DNA of 64,000 nucleotides from Ampelocalamus luodianensis (Eukaryota > Streptophyta > Magnoliopsida > Poales > Poaceae): positions 39,246,394-39,310,393 of the forward strand of contig CM070638.1 in the NCBI GenBank assembly GCA_036346255.1, in the 5' to 3' direction. The position numbers and the translations under genes were made by a program. Positions 45,559 to 56,351 of this stretch are shown here, piece after piece; position 1 is the stretch's first letter; each line of letters opens with the position of its first letter. The notes beneath the pieces were generated by a model, which was not told the DNA's origin, ran no database searches, and saw only the letters and a list, made by a program, of their open reading frames with translations.

Positions 45559-48500
45559 TGTAACAGCCCAAATTTCATATTTCAGTAAAAATTAAAAGTT
45601 TATTTATGTTTGTGGAATTTTCTGAAATTTTAAAAGCTTTTTATAAGTATTTTAAAGTCAAAACAAATTTATTTACAAAATTAAAAGCCAACATAAAGTT
45701 GAAAATAATTTTATTAAGTCCAGAATGAGTTTGGAAATTTCTGTGAATTTTTCCATAATTTTTGGAAGTATATTGCTATTTATTAAAGCTTATTTGAATT
45801 ACCAGAATTAAATCAAATAGAAAATCAAAAAGAAATCCTCAAAATGGCATTAGGCCGAAACCTAAAAACCCCGGCCCAAACCCCACTCCGCGCATGGCCC
45901 ACACGGCCCGCTCTCATGCGCGCCTTCTCTCTCTCTCTCCCCCTCACAGACATGCGGACCCCACCTACCAGCCTCTCACATGCACGCGTTAAAACCACCT
46001 CAAAGCTCATCAACCGTTGGATCAAGATCCAACGGCCAGCGTTCGTGTAACCTTCGGGTGACCCGAACATCTCAGTCATCGTGAGCTGTTAGATCTAAAA
46101 TGAATGGCTAAGATCCTTTGAACCTTCGCGAGGTCCGAACGTCTCAAACAACATGAGCCTCTGATCTAAATCCAACGGCCCACGTGACACCCCTTGTTTC
46201 GTATCATAACTCCGAATGTTTCTAAGCGTTGTGGGCCGTCTGATTTACATCTAACGGCCCAGATTCAACACATGTGCTGAAAAGCTCATTCGTTGTGGAC
46301 CGTGCGATTATAATCTAACGGCCACAATCCAACCACCCATATTTTCTTTTCCATTTCCTTTCCTTTTTCCTTTTTTTTTCTCTGTCACTGCTAAGTGGGC
46401 CCCGCTTGTCAGATCGTCTTCTTCGCCACCTTCGTCTCCGCGAGGTCAAACCCGAGGCCGCCATTTTTGCGCACTCAAAAGCTTCGCAAACGGCCTAATC
46501 CCAACCGCCCCGTTCTTCGCGCGTACGTGCACATGACCGCGTCCATCTCCGCCGCATTTCCCCCATGTTCTCCCCTCTTCTCCGGGACGGTTTCGCCCAC
46601 AACGCCGCAACCACCGCCGCATGACCCCCACCTCCGCCACGACATTCTGGAGCACCTCGGCGCCTATAAAAGGCAGCCCCGGGTGCGCATTGCTCCACCA
46701 GTCCCGACGCCACCACCCATTGCCGCTTTTATAGTCTATAGTGCCTCATATTGGAGTTTTCGCCGCCGGCGACCGTGAAGCTTGAAGCTTCGATTTCGCC
46801 GCCGTCAACACCGTCGGCATCGTCATCTCCTCGCGAACCCGGTGGTCACCTCCTTTTCACCAGGGAGCCGCCGGAACCCCAACCTCGTCGACTACCGTAC
46901 TTCACCGTCGCCAAACTCCTCGCCGCCGGCGATACCTTCACGCTTTCGCACCACCTTGGTAAGCAACGTGCTCCCCGTCAGTTACTCTTCCACCCTGACA
47001 CCTCGCCGCCGGTAGCCGCGCCGCCGATCGCCGGTTCGTTGGTCTCCGTGCGCCACCACCCGCCGGCACGACGTGGCACGCCACCGTGGCAGCCACCTCA
47101 CCCTCCACGTTGGCGCCATCCCCCGCGTGTCCGCTGACTCAGCGCCACATGTGCACACATCGCCAGCTCAGCCCAAGCCCTGTCTCCCAACCACCATGGA
47201 CTTAGTCCATATGGACCGTGTCTATGACATGTGGGGCCCATACGTCAGAAATAGATTTAATTTCTTTTAATTCCGAAATTCCTCACAGGCGTCGGATTAT
47301 GGAATAAATAGCTTTTTCAGTAGAAAAATAATTCGGGAAATTCAATTAAATTCCAGATTTAGGTTTAAAACTTCTAAAATACATAACTTTTGCATATGAA
47401 CTCCAAATTGAGTGATTCAAATTGCAAAATTTATATAAAATTATAATCTAACTAACTAAACCAAAATATTTCAATTTGGAGTTAATTTGAGCTATGTTTT
47501 TGAATTTATTTGAATTTGAATATTGAATTTGTCGTATTTTCGCTTCTAGATTTCGACGACTCCGGAGAGTTTGATCAATCTGAAGATTTAGAATTCCAAG
47601 ACATCAATGAAGGCAAGTTACACCATTGACCATATTGCCCCCAGTAATTTAAGTTATTTTCAGTTTTTAAATTCTTTATCGCATGCATATGTTTGTATAA
47701 ATATTTTAATATCCTGTTTTACATATAGTTAATTCCATGTTTATTTGTATGGCCAATTTAAATATTGTATCTGACTGCCTTGACACCATAGGCAAAATAT
47801 TATCAAAATTAAACATATGCTTAGCCAGGCTTAGCTTACACTTACAGAATTCGGGAGGGTTTTCACCAAATTTCTATAAATTTGTTTCAAACTTGATATG
47901 GTGGTATTGTCTTACCACATGGGTTTACAAATAGAGTTTTATTCAAAATAAAATCAAAAATGGGTTTGGACTTGGGCGAAATGGTCGGAATGGTGGGTGC
48001 AGGTTTATGCACGGGATTGATCTAGTGAAGATTAAGGCCCATGGGTTGTAGGAATGCCACCCAAGTCAATTGAGGACCGGTCTTTGAGCCGCTTATTTCT
48101 ATGCCATATCGTATTACCACATGTCCTATATGAGCAGGATTTGGCTAATTAATTTGTGATGTTCTAGTGTATTTATGTCATGTGATTATGTGGGTGTCGG
48201 TTAGACGTTTTATTCCCACTTGGCGCAAGAGGGGGCTTCCGGAGGACGGTTAGTCCAAAGGGGCGAAACCTTAGCGGGCATGAGTATACTAGGACAGAAC
48301 ATTGTAAATGCCTCGTGGTAATTGCTCAGTCACACGCCTACGAAAGCGTGAATTGGCCGACATAACGAGCATGTCACCTCGTGTGGGTAAAGTTGTACCA
48401 ACTCTGCAGAGTAGAAACTATTCGAATAGCGCGTCGTGGTCATGGACATGCTAGCGGGCCACTTAAAGTTAGAATTGTTTTTGGTTTTAAATGTTTTATT

Positions 48501-49089
48501 AAATGCCGAGGATGGATAATCCTTATGAAAAATTAAGGAAGCCAAGTGATAGGAGGATCCTTCACTAAATCATTGGAGGTTATCCACATTGTAATATTGT
48601 CATTTTAAATTATGGTTTTAGTATTAATATAAATTGCCTTAGAAATTACTATGGTTATTTATACTGAAAATGCTGTTTATGCAAAACAACCCCTGCCATA
48701 CTCACTTGTTACCTTATGCATGCATTTAAATTCAATATTGGGTGTAACTTGTGAGCACAGAAGTTGTGCTCATCCTTGCTGAATAAATCTTATTCAGGAG
48801 AAGATTTCTTCCCCGATGGTGAGGATCCGGACGAGTAGGCCTTGACCCAGACGATTGCCTGTGGCGCATCGTGTGGCTCACCTCTATTATCTTGTTTCCG
48901 CTGTGTTTATTATTTGATGTTTGATATTGTTGTTCAGAACTCAGTTGTATTAAATAATTATTTATTTAATGTCATTGACGTTTTCGTGATATGAATGTGA
49001 TATCCATTTTGTGAGGCTGTGTACACTGGAAATCCTGGACCGGTGTTTGAACACAGAGAATTCGGGATCCTTCGCTCCCGGGTTCGACA
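45559..49089 (+). repeat. 3' LTR of the gypsy chromovirus
   Basis: 3531 bp, co-linear with 36582-40077. Compared with it, this copy has longer homopolymers and extra bases at many positions in 46790-47060 and 47285-47370. The conserved block is at 48384-48455. Frames at 45844, 46395 and 46751 are LTR frames. Confidence 0.95.
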
Positions 49090-49094
49090 GGCAA

Positions 49095-49338
49095 GCATAA
49101 GGCAGTGTATATTGACTACATCATTGCAATGCTTCACATAATCATTCTTTTTAGTACGAGTAGCATCCGCATTCGGTTCATTTGGATAAGGACCTTCTAG
49201 AACATATTCCTTCTTTTCTTGTTGGAGAACAATTCTTAGATTACGAAACCAGTCAATGAATGTTGTTCCATTCAATTTTTCTTTCTCAAGAATAGATTGT
49301 AAGTTAAAGATGGATGTGGAAGAAGTACTAGGTGCCAT
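49095..49338 (-). pseudogene. Copia gag, N-terminal part
   Basis: Starts MAPSTSSTSIFNLQSILEKE and continues LNGTTFIDWFRNLRIVLQQE (typical N-terminal copia gag) up to NDVVNIHCLMLAC. There the gypsy insertion begins in the next codons; its other half resumes at 36581. The ATG is at 49336-49338. Confidence 0.85.
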
Positions 49339-49518
49339 GATCTACAACATAAAATATGTATATGCAAAAATTCAGTAGTATGTTTATGTAAGATCTTCTA
49401 TTAAACAATTTAACAAAAGATACTCTCACTATATGTTCTAAACCAAGTTTTTCTCCAACTTCATATAGTGAGTTTAAGATCTATATTTCATTAAGTCCTA
49501 GTGAGCTTTGGCATCACT
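49339..49518 (-). other. Copia leader between gag and the CACTA insertion
   Basis: No frame. Includes the left ACT target duplication of the CACTA (49516-49518). Continues at 52855. Confidence 0.6.
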
Positions 49519-49948
49519 CACTACTACAAAACAGGTTATAGTAGACACCCCATCACAGACGGGTTAATTTGAAACCGTCTGTGTTGGGTCTGTTGGGCAC
49601 GACATTTGTTTTGCCAGCCTATCACAGACGGTTCTTATTAGTAACCGTCTGTGATAGGCACATATCACAGACGGTTCATTACTATAACCGTCTGTGAAAT
49701 ATCACAGCCGGTTCTATTAATAAACCGTCGTGATAATCCTCCATATCGCGCACGGTTTATTAATAGAACTGCGTGATATTGCATGCACGATTATGTACAT
49801 AAACCGCTCGTGATATCGTCCATATCACAGACGGTTTATTAAAAGCACCGTCTGTGATATTTCACAGACGGTGCTTTTCATAAACCGTCTGTGATATATG
49901 CCTATCACAGATAGTTCATATTTTGAACCGTCTGTGATATCCTCGCGC

Positions 49949-49956
49949 TATAAATA
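49949..49956 (+). promoter_or_regulatory. TATA box of the CACTA transposase unit
   Basis: TATAAATA directly downstream of the last subterminal unit, followed by a GA-rich 5' UTR. A possible 5' UTR intron runs from GAG|GGTAAC near 50113 to TGTGTAG near 50645, just before the ATG at 50651. Confidence 0.55.
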
Positions 49957-50650
49957 CCTGGAGTACCCCTGCCCTTCCCATTTCTGCCCTTTCCCAGATA
50001 AAGCCCACTGCGCCGCCGACAGAGAGAGAGGGGAGGAGAAGGAGAGGAGAAAGGGAGGGAGAAGGACAGCAATATGAAGAGATCAATTTGGTATTTTCGT
50101 CGTGAGCTCTGAGGGTAACAATCTTTATAACCCAATTGAGATATTGTAGAATATGCTAAGCATCGATCGCGTGTATAAGAGCCGAAATGGGAGTGGGTAC
50201 TTCCATAGCATCGGGTAACTATACGTGAAGAGGGAATTGTGCGGATTTCGCAACTGCACTAAGGAATAATAAAAAAGCACACAAACTAGTAAGTAAGGAA
50301 TTAATCCCATTATTAGGAATGCAGTTATTAGCTATTTTGAACAAATCCCGAAACTCTACCCTTTAGAGCATCTGCAATTTACTTGCTTAATTAGCCGGTT
50401 CGAATGGTTAGATTTGATGCTAGGAACCGATTCCACAAGTGGAAGCTGCCTATTCCGAAGCAGAACTCTAGGAACCAATGCAAAATTTTGCATCCAGATG
50501 TAAGGGAATAGAATAATATTTTTCATTGGGTGGTTGGAATAATATTAAAGTTCTGTGAGGGGGAAGGAAATGGAGAGAGAGAGAGCGCGGTTGAGAGAGA
50601 TTTTATTAATCTAATTTGACACTATATATTTTGTTATATGTGTAGCGTAG

Positions 50651-51420
50651 ATGGACCGAAACTGGATGTATGGTGTGAACCGTGTGAGTCAAGAGTACAT
50701 TAATGGCGTGGTTGCTTTTAGAAGAGCCCGCCGAGCAGGATATGTTGAAGAAGGGGATAAAATTTATGTACTCGTCCATGCATTGATTGCGTAATCAAGA
50801 TGTTTACCAACCCGCGCAGATAGAAGCACACTTGATTCAAGGGTTTCAAAAAGGGTATACATGTTGGACCATCCACGGTGAAGAGCTACAGAAGTTAGTA
50901 ATAACGACATCGCCGAGGAAGTCAACGATATGCCGATGTCAACGATATGCCGGATGTAGATCGTGCTTTTGATGAGGATAGGTCACACGATGACAACTGG
51001 ATTAGATGCTACGCGATGCGAAGAGAACTACAGTGAGAGAGTTTTGTAAATTCGAGCGCTTAATGGAGGACTCGGTGAGACCTTTGTTCCCTGGCTGCAA
51101 GCCGGAATATACAAGGTTGTCAACCGTGATTGAACTGCTTAAATTAAAAGCAAGCAATGGTTGGTCCGATAAGAGTTTCACGGCGTTGTTAGGTCTCCTA
51201 GCGGACATTCTTCCGGAGGGAAACGTGTTGCCCAACACCACCTACCAAGCAAAGAAGGTTCTTTGTCCCCAACACCACCTACCAAGCAAAGAAGGTTCTT
51301 TGTCCATTGGGGATAGAAGTAGAAAGAATACATGCATGTCCGAACCATCCAAACAGACTCGTCCTTCGTCGAGAAATACATAACGCGAGCATTGCTTCGT
51401 CAGCAGAACATGAAGTACAT
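50651..51420 (+). pseudogene. CACTA TNP2-type transposase, N- and C-terminal pieces
   Basis: ATG 50651 opens MDRNWMYGVNRVSQEYINGV, the classic N-terminus of En/Spm transposases. HLIQGFQKGYTCWTIHGEE follows at about 50830. From 51060 to 51350 another section reads MEDSVRPLFPGCKPEYTRLS, KLKASNGWSDKSFTALLGLL and CPNHPNRL. Frames change at least four times. 51216-51255 contains a perfect repeat of the words CCCCAACACCACCTACCAAGC and AAAGAAGGTTCTTTGTCC, a local duplication. The transposase would bind the terminal repeats. Confidence 0.8.
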
Positions 51421-52250
51421 CGTGGTGCCCTACAACCAGGGGTAAGTGTCACTACTTGCTCTACAAATTTTATTTGTACTTTATACGCAAAGACGAACTC
51501 GTGTTTAATGACTATAGTGACATACATGAGTAGGTACCACTGGATCCTTTTAGTCATCATACCAAAGAGGAACCATGTGATATACCTTGATTCCCTAATC
51601 CGCAACGACCACAACTTTAGCATTCTGCAAGGAATACTCGACAGGTATGCTTATTTCCTTCATACATAACTCTATTTTAGTCTTCATTCGTTTGAAATGG
51701 TCGAGGATAACTTTTTAGAATCATGTAGGTCGTTCATCGACTATGTTGCCAACAAAGGAATATACGATGGAAAGAGCGCTGAACTAACACACAGGACAAA
51801 ATTTTCGGTACGCGCTACAACACGATAATCCTATATCATACTTCATAATAACGCATCTCGAACTGATATATGTAATTCTATTTTTGCAAAGGCCGCCAAA
51901 AAAAATGATGAGTTATGTGCAATCTACGTTTGCCATCATATGGAGCAAATCATTAGAGCTAGGAAGAAGGATCCCGAGGTTTGTGAATCTCGAAATAATT
52001 ATTTCGTAATTATAAATTTAAATATATATGCTTAACACTTTACTCTTGCTAGCGATAGGCCTTGAATATAGAATTAGATGGACTCTTTGAGAATGAGATC
52101 AAGGACATTCGAGGGAAGCTCTGACAGCTTTATCATATCAGAGATAATTAAGGACACCGGAGAATTTCACTCGCTGTCACCCAAACAGATCACCCCGCGA
52201 CACTTCTCAACCACCTACAAACAATTGACTCAATTGTAATCAAATTTATT
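51400..52250 (+). pseudogene. CACTA C48-peptidase-like C-terminal remnant
   Basis: About 51410 gives KYIVVPYNQG before a likely intron (GTAAGTGTC). 51536 onward reads YHWILLVIIPKRNHVIYLDS with the catalytic His and Asp, then FSILQGILDR. Later exons near 51730-51830, 51890-51980 and 52070-52150 give short collinear pieces (HHMEQIIRARKKDPE; FENEIKDIRGKL with changes). The catalytic CG region was not seen clearly, suggesting a missing exon. Confidence 0.65.
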
Positions 52251-52857
52251 TTGTAACAATACTTGAACAAATGTGATCTTTTGTAATTTATTTTGAGTAA
52301 TGATCAGATTGAGTTTGTCGACAATTGACTATCTGTGATGTATCTGCTTTTTCGCATGCTTGTTTTCGAGGGCATGACTAGCAATTCTGAGGCTAGCCAA
52401 AAATATGTAAAAACTAGTTAGTGTAATGAACTATCACGACGGTTTTAAATAAAAATCGCTCAGTGAATGCCAATATCACTGACGGTTCTCAGCACACTAA
52501 ACGCATCAGGAAGTCGAGTATCACAGACGGTTACGACACTAACCGCTCAGGAAGTCGAGTATCACGCACGGTTCTAAACATAAACCGCTCGTGATACTGA
52601 CTTCACTGACGGTTCGTGTACGTAACCATCTGTAATACTCGACTTCACAGACGGTTAGTGTACGTAACCGCCAGTGATATCAGCATTCGCTGACGGTTTT
52701 TATTTAAAACCGCTTGTGATATTCAGTATCATAGACGATTACCCACCGTGCTCGTAATAACAACTCGCTATCGAGAGCAACTTATCCAGACGGTTCGAAA
52801 ACCGTTTGTGATGAGAGTTCCGAACCGTCTATGATGACTGTTTCTGTAGTAGTGACT

Positions 52858-53547
52858 ACTAGAAACCTAGTGATTTAGGTAAGCAACCCCTTACTAATCA
52901 ATCCCACAAGACTCTTGTTTGTTGGGTGACATCACTATGCCCTAGCGACCAACACTATACCCCAAGGCCTAAAACCATTTTAATAGCCTTATCAAGTAAA
53001 ACAAATACTATGCATGTGGGTGTCCGACACCCACCCCATTTTATTAAGATAGTTAATGATACCCTACTTTGGTAGACCTACTAATTAACGATCAAAATCG
53101 TGATAGACGTAACAATTGGAAAGACATCAAGTTTACTTAATTTTTCTTGAGGGGTACTACTCTATCATGCCATACTATTCATATTAATCGCTGCAAAAAG
53201 TGCTATGCATATAATGCAATTATATCAGGTGATATGAACACATATTACTATATAACGTGTCAATGATTACCTTGTATGGCGGTCCCCGATGGCGGAATTC
53301 CGACCAGTAGGAATATCATGCAATGCGACCGTGAACAAGTGCAGTTAATCATCTAGTACTATCAGCTCATGCCTCCCACAAACACATCTACTATCACCGA
53401 AACCAATTGATCTCATCAACTAGTGCTTAAACCGCTCTATCCAAATGAACCGAACTAGGTTAACATATAAGAATATGAATAAATCCAATGTACTACTACC
53501 ACATATTAAGTATATACGACCGATCTAGATCAAATACTACACAAGAT
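52858..53547 (-). other. Copia leader, remainder
   Basis: Between the CACTA and the primer-binding site. No coding frame. Contains C-rich short words (ACACCCACCCCA near 53024). Confidence 0.55.
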
Positions 53548-53560
53548 GGCTTTGATACCA
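53548..53560 (-). promoter_or_regulatory. Primer-binding site of the minus copia
   Basis: Minus strand TGGTATCAAAGCC, next to the LTR end. One base from the usual initiator-Met tRNA complement. Confidence 0.8.
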
Positions 53561-53561
53561 C

Positions 53562-54831
53562 TGAAGGGATACAGGTAGACTACACTAGCTAGCAATTCAG
53601 AAATTATACCCTGTAAACCAGGAAGCCATGCAAGAGATCATAGATCGTTACCAGTAGAGCGCATTTCAAGCAAAAGAAGAGTTGGAGTAGCCTGATCCAA
53701 CGTCGAGCACGTCGATGTAGTGGTCGTAGTCGATCGTTCAACGTCATCGGCACTGATCGTCTCCTCCAGCAACCTATCATGTTCCTTACGTAGGACGTGG
53801 ATCGTCCTCAATCAGCGCAGCAACAATCGCAGTAGTGCCTTTACGGTATCCACACGTCCAGGGATGGAACACCATACACCAGTGTGCTAGCACTAGTGCG
53901 CATGGGAAGGCCTCTGGGGAGATGGCGACTAGAGTTTCGGTGGTGTAACTCTCTTTTTTTGTCCCAAAAGCCCCATGCATCCCCTTATAAAGAGCCCATA
54001 ACAGATTCTATCTGAACTGGTTTGTTCCAACCAGTTAAGTGTGTGACCTGGTAGGTTCATGTGTAATCGGTTGTAACTTAAAAACTCCTTTCCAACCACA
54101 AGTCATTAGCGGTTCCTAGCAGGACAGAATGATTCTCGAATATATATAAATATTATATCAAACGAACCTTATGCAATATGATACGCGATCAGGTCGTTAT
54201 CACTCACGATCAACTCATATCTCCAGATGACTAGCTCATATTTAGTAACAACCAGTTTGTAACAACCTACGACTAGTTCGCCGACCAGTTAGTGATCATG
54301 TATGACCAGCTAGTGACCAGTCTGTATCTCCATACGACCATTTTGTATCTAGTCGGACTGATAGACCTGCTTGCATATTCTCATTTTGCCTCACGATATC
54401 TGATTGAACTTTAGGTGATATATATGTCATCCATGGACTGTCCAATACTTTCTTGATTTAGTGACGGATAACTTCATGTGGTCGACTCTTTGACCACTAG
54501 TGGCATGGCCATACACTTTCTTTTATTCGACCACATTGAGGGAGGCAGAGATATCTTTTCTGTTATGTTAGGAGGGGCAAATTCCATATCCGACTAGTCG
54601 CATCTCTCTGCATGTTTCATAGCATACCCGAAAGCTACCTTTATGACTACCCAGTTATAGAGTAGCGTTTGGCAACCCTTAAGTGTACTATTACACATGT
54701 AGGAAACCATGTTGATTTCAGGTCTAAGGATTATACATCATCATTGTTTGAGACCAACTGATGACATACAAAATCATAACAATCTCAATAGTCTCTCAAG
54801 GTGGTTCAATGCAACACCATATTTTCTAACA
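53562..54831 (-). repeat. 5' LTR of the minus copia element
   Basis: 1270 bp, minus-strand TGTTAGAAAATATGG...GTATCCCTTCA. A TATA-like CTTTATAAGGGG is present near 53985-53995 (minus). The remaining sequence is non-coding. No matching 3' LTR exists in the window because the element is truncated at 35836. Confidence 0.8.
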
Positions 54832-54930
54832 TGTGTTCATATATTGATTCGATATCTCCATATCCATGACCAGTGAAATATGGTCATCAATCAATACATG
54901 TGCTGATCGATAAGTCACTAGTGTCTCGAC
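54832..54930. other. Short spacer between copia LTR and hAT element
   Basis: No feature beyond repeated GGTCATCAATCAATACATG-type words. Ends GTCTCGAC, the possible left target duplication of the hAT. Confidence 0.4.
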
Positions 54931-55318
54931 CAGGGTTCAAAAACCCGCTATCGGACCAAAACCCGTGAGGGCCTGGGAACGGTAACCGGCCGGTTACTGG
55001 AAATTCTGGAAATTTCCTGGGTAAATTTCGTAATCCAAAATTTGAACGCAGAATAGTACCGGCCGGTAACCGGACCGGTTACCGCCCAGTAACCGGGAAA
55101 AACCGGTGAACATTGAAAATTTGGAATAATGCAAATATTAATTAGAAAGTGTTTAATGAAAAGTAATAATCCTCCAAGTGTTTAATGAAGTATCAATTGG
55201 AAAAAAACAGAGAAAACCTTGCTAGCTTCACTCTCTGAGCAGCCCTCTCCTCCAACTCCAAGTACTCAACAGCTTCTAATAATAAAAATATAAAATGAAT
55301 AATAACTTGACTAGCATA

Positions 55319-56350
55319 CTAAAAACAATAATAGTGTAGCAATTCATACCAATACATTGTTGAGAAACACGAAGGTTGTGCAATGTACTCATTGGTATCA
55401 TAGAGTACAAGTCCTTCATATTGAGCTAGGTAGGCTTTGTATTGATCCCAAGTGTATGTTTCATGGACGTGTTCTACCCAATAATTATAAACTTGTTGGT
55501 AATACTCGGGTTCCACCCATTGATAAACCATTCTTGCATTGTTGTTGAAGGGTACAAGACCATAATGGGCAGTAGGATAAGAAGAAATGTCTAAGGAATG
55601 AGAATCATCACCAGAAGGTAATAGGTTTGCATCTCGACGTCCATAAGTCCGAATAGACCTTGAGCTAGCATGGGATTCATAGGAAGAAGAGTCCTGTGGC
55701 CGAGAATGATCTTGCTTGCGACTCTTACCCCTCTGGTAGATCTTATGAATTGTTCTTGAAGCATGATAACCATGGTCTTCATCCTGGGTAGCATGCGTGA
55801 AAATTTTCTCGCAGGTGAATTCCAATAGTTGGTCTTGTACTGCATCATGAGCTATCCCACCATCATCACCATCATCACCATCATTAGATGACAGAGAGCT
55901 ACTATCATCAGATTCTTGGTACTGCACTTCATCAGATGGCGGAGTTTCTGTTTCTTCATCGCTTCCCGCAATATCCTCCTCGATGGCCTTTTTTTCTTCT
56001 TATCAGGCACTAGTTTCTTTGTTTGTGTAAGTGAGGCAAAGTCCGCACCAATTTTTCAGTTGGTTGCTTACAATATTTCCTTTTGCCAAGATGACTCTTG
56101 CCAATATTTTTCTTTGTCCATTGCTTCGACGGTTGATCATCTAGTGCTTTATCTAGTTCCTTCTCAGGGATGGCATCAACTACAATTGTGGATGGCATGG
56201 GGGGCTCACCTTCCTCGTCTAGTATGGGATCTGATTGTATCATGGAGCTATCAAGCCACTCATGGATTGTGTTCTCTCTGTCGTACATAGTGGCATTAAT
56301 TAGATCACCAAAAGGATCTACATCCCTATCTTCATTCCTAGTCTCATTCT
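55319..56350 (-). pseudogene. hAT transposase C-terminal extension
   Basis: Downstream of the dimerisation domain the minus strand continues with acidic and low-complexity sequence: ENTIHEWLDSSMIQSD and EGEPPMPSTIVVDAIPEKEL at 56010-56288. 55319-55927 encodes a 202-codon frame rich in Asp/Ser then Tyr (SDDSSSLSSNDGDDGDDGG, ending near YWYELLHYYCF). It has no known domain. The link between pieces has stops or an unrecognised intron, so its membership in one protein is likely but not proven. Confidence 0.55.
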
Positions 56351-56351
56351 C

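Larger units (their letters stand above)
36582..49089 (+). mobile_element. Ty3-gypsy chromovirus (RIRE3/RIRE8-like), full-length but defective
   Basis: 12.5 kb, flanked by GGCAA (36577-36581, 49090-49094). LTRs at 36582-40077 (3496 bp) and 45559-49089 (3531 bp) begin TGTAACAGCCC and end GGTTCGACA. The primer-binding site TGGTATTAGAGCC is at 40084 and a polypurine tract (AAGGGGGGTAGG) precedes the 3' LTR. The interior has an extra ORF (40247-40831), then gag, protease, RT, RNase H, integrase and chromodomain, the gypsy order. LTR length, chromodomain and the upstream ORF resemble the rice RIRE3/RIRE8 type; the family name is inference. Several frameshifts and stops make gag-pol inactive as read. 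Confidence 0.95.
49519..52854 (+). mobile_element. CACTA transposon, internally deleted
   Basis: Ends CACTACTACAAAACAGG (49519) and its inverse CTGTAGTAGTG (to 52854), flanked by ACT (49516-49518, 52855-52857). Subterminal arrays of CACAGACGGTT / AACCGTCTGTGA lie at 49550-49940 and 52430-52820. Encodes parts of a TNP2-type transposase and of a C48-like protein without the large middle region, so it is probably non-autonomous. Same terminal family as the 5344 element. Confidence 0.95.
35836..54831 (-). mobile_element. Minus-strand Ty1-copia element, 3' truncated, with gypsy and CACTA insertions
   Basis: Read on the minus strand: LTR 54831-53562, primer-binding site TGGTATCAAAGCC at 53560-53548, leader, gag 49338-49095 and 36581-36050, protease about 36014-35840, then loss of the rest of pol and the 3' LTR at the junction with the plus-strand copia. 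The gypsy (36582-49089) sits inside gag and the CACTA (49519-52854) inside the leader, each with its own target duplication. Removing them reunites the gag reading direction and the leader. Confidence 0.85.

Noticed and set aside
55319..55927. Independent host gene on the minus strand
   Set aside because: It is directly downstream of the hAT transposase on the same strand, inside the element. Better explained as its C-terminal extension.
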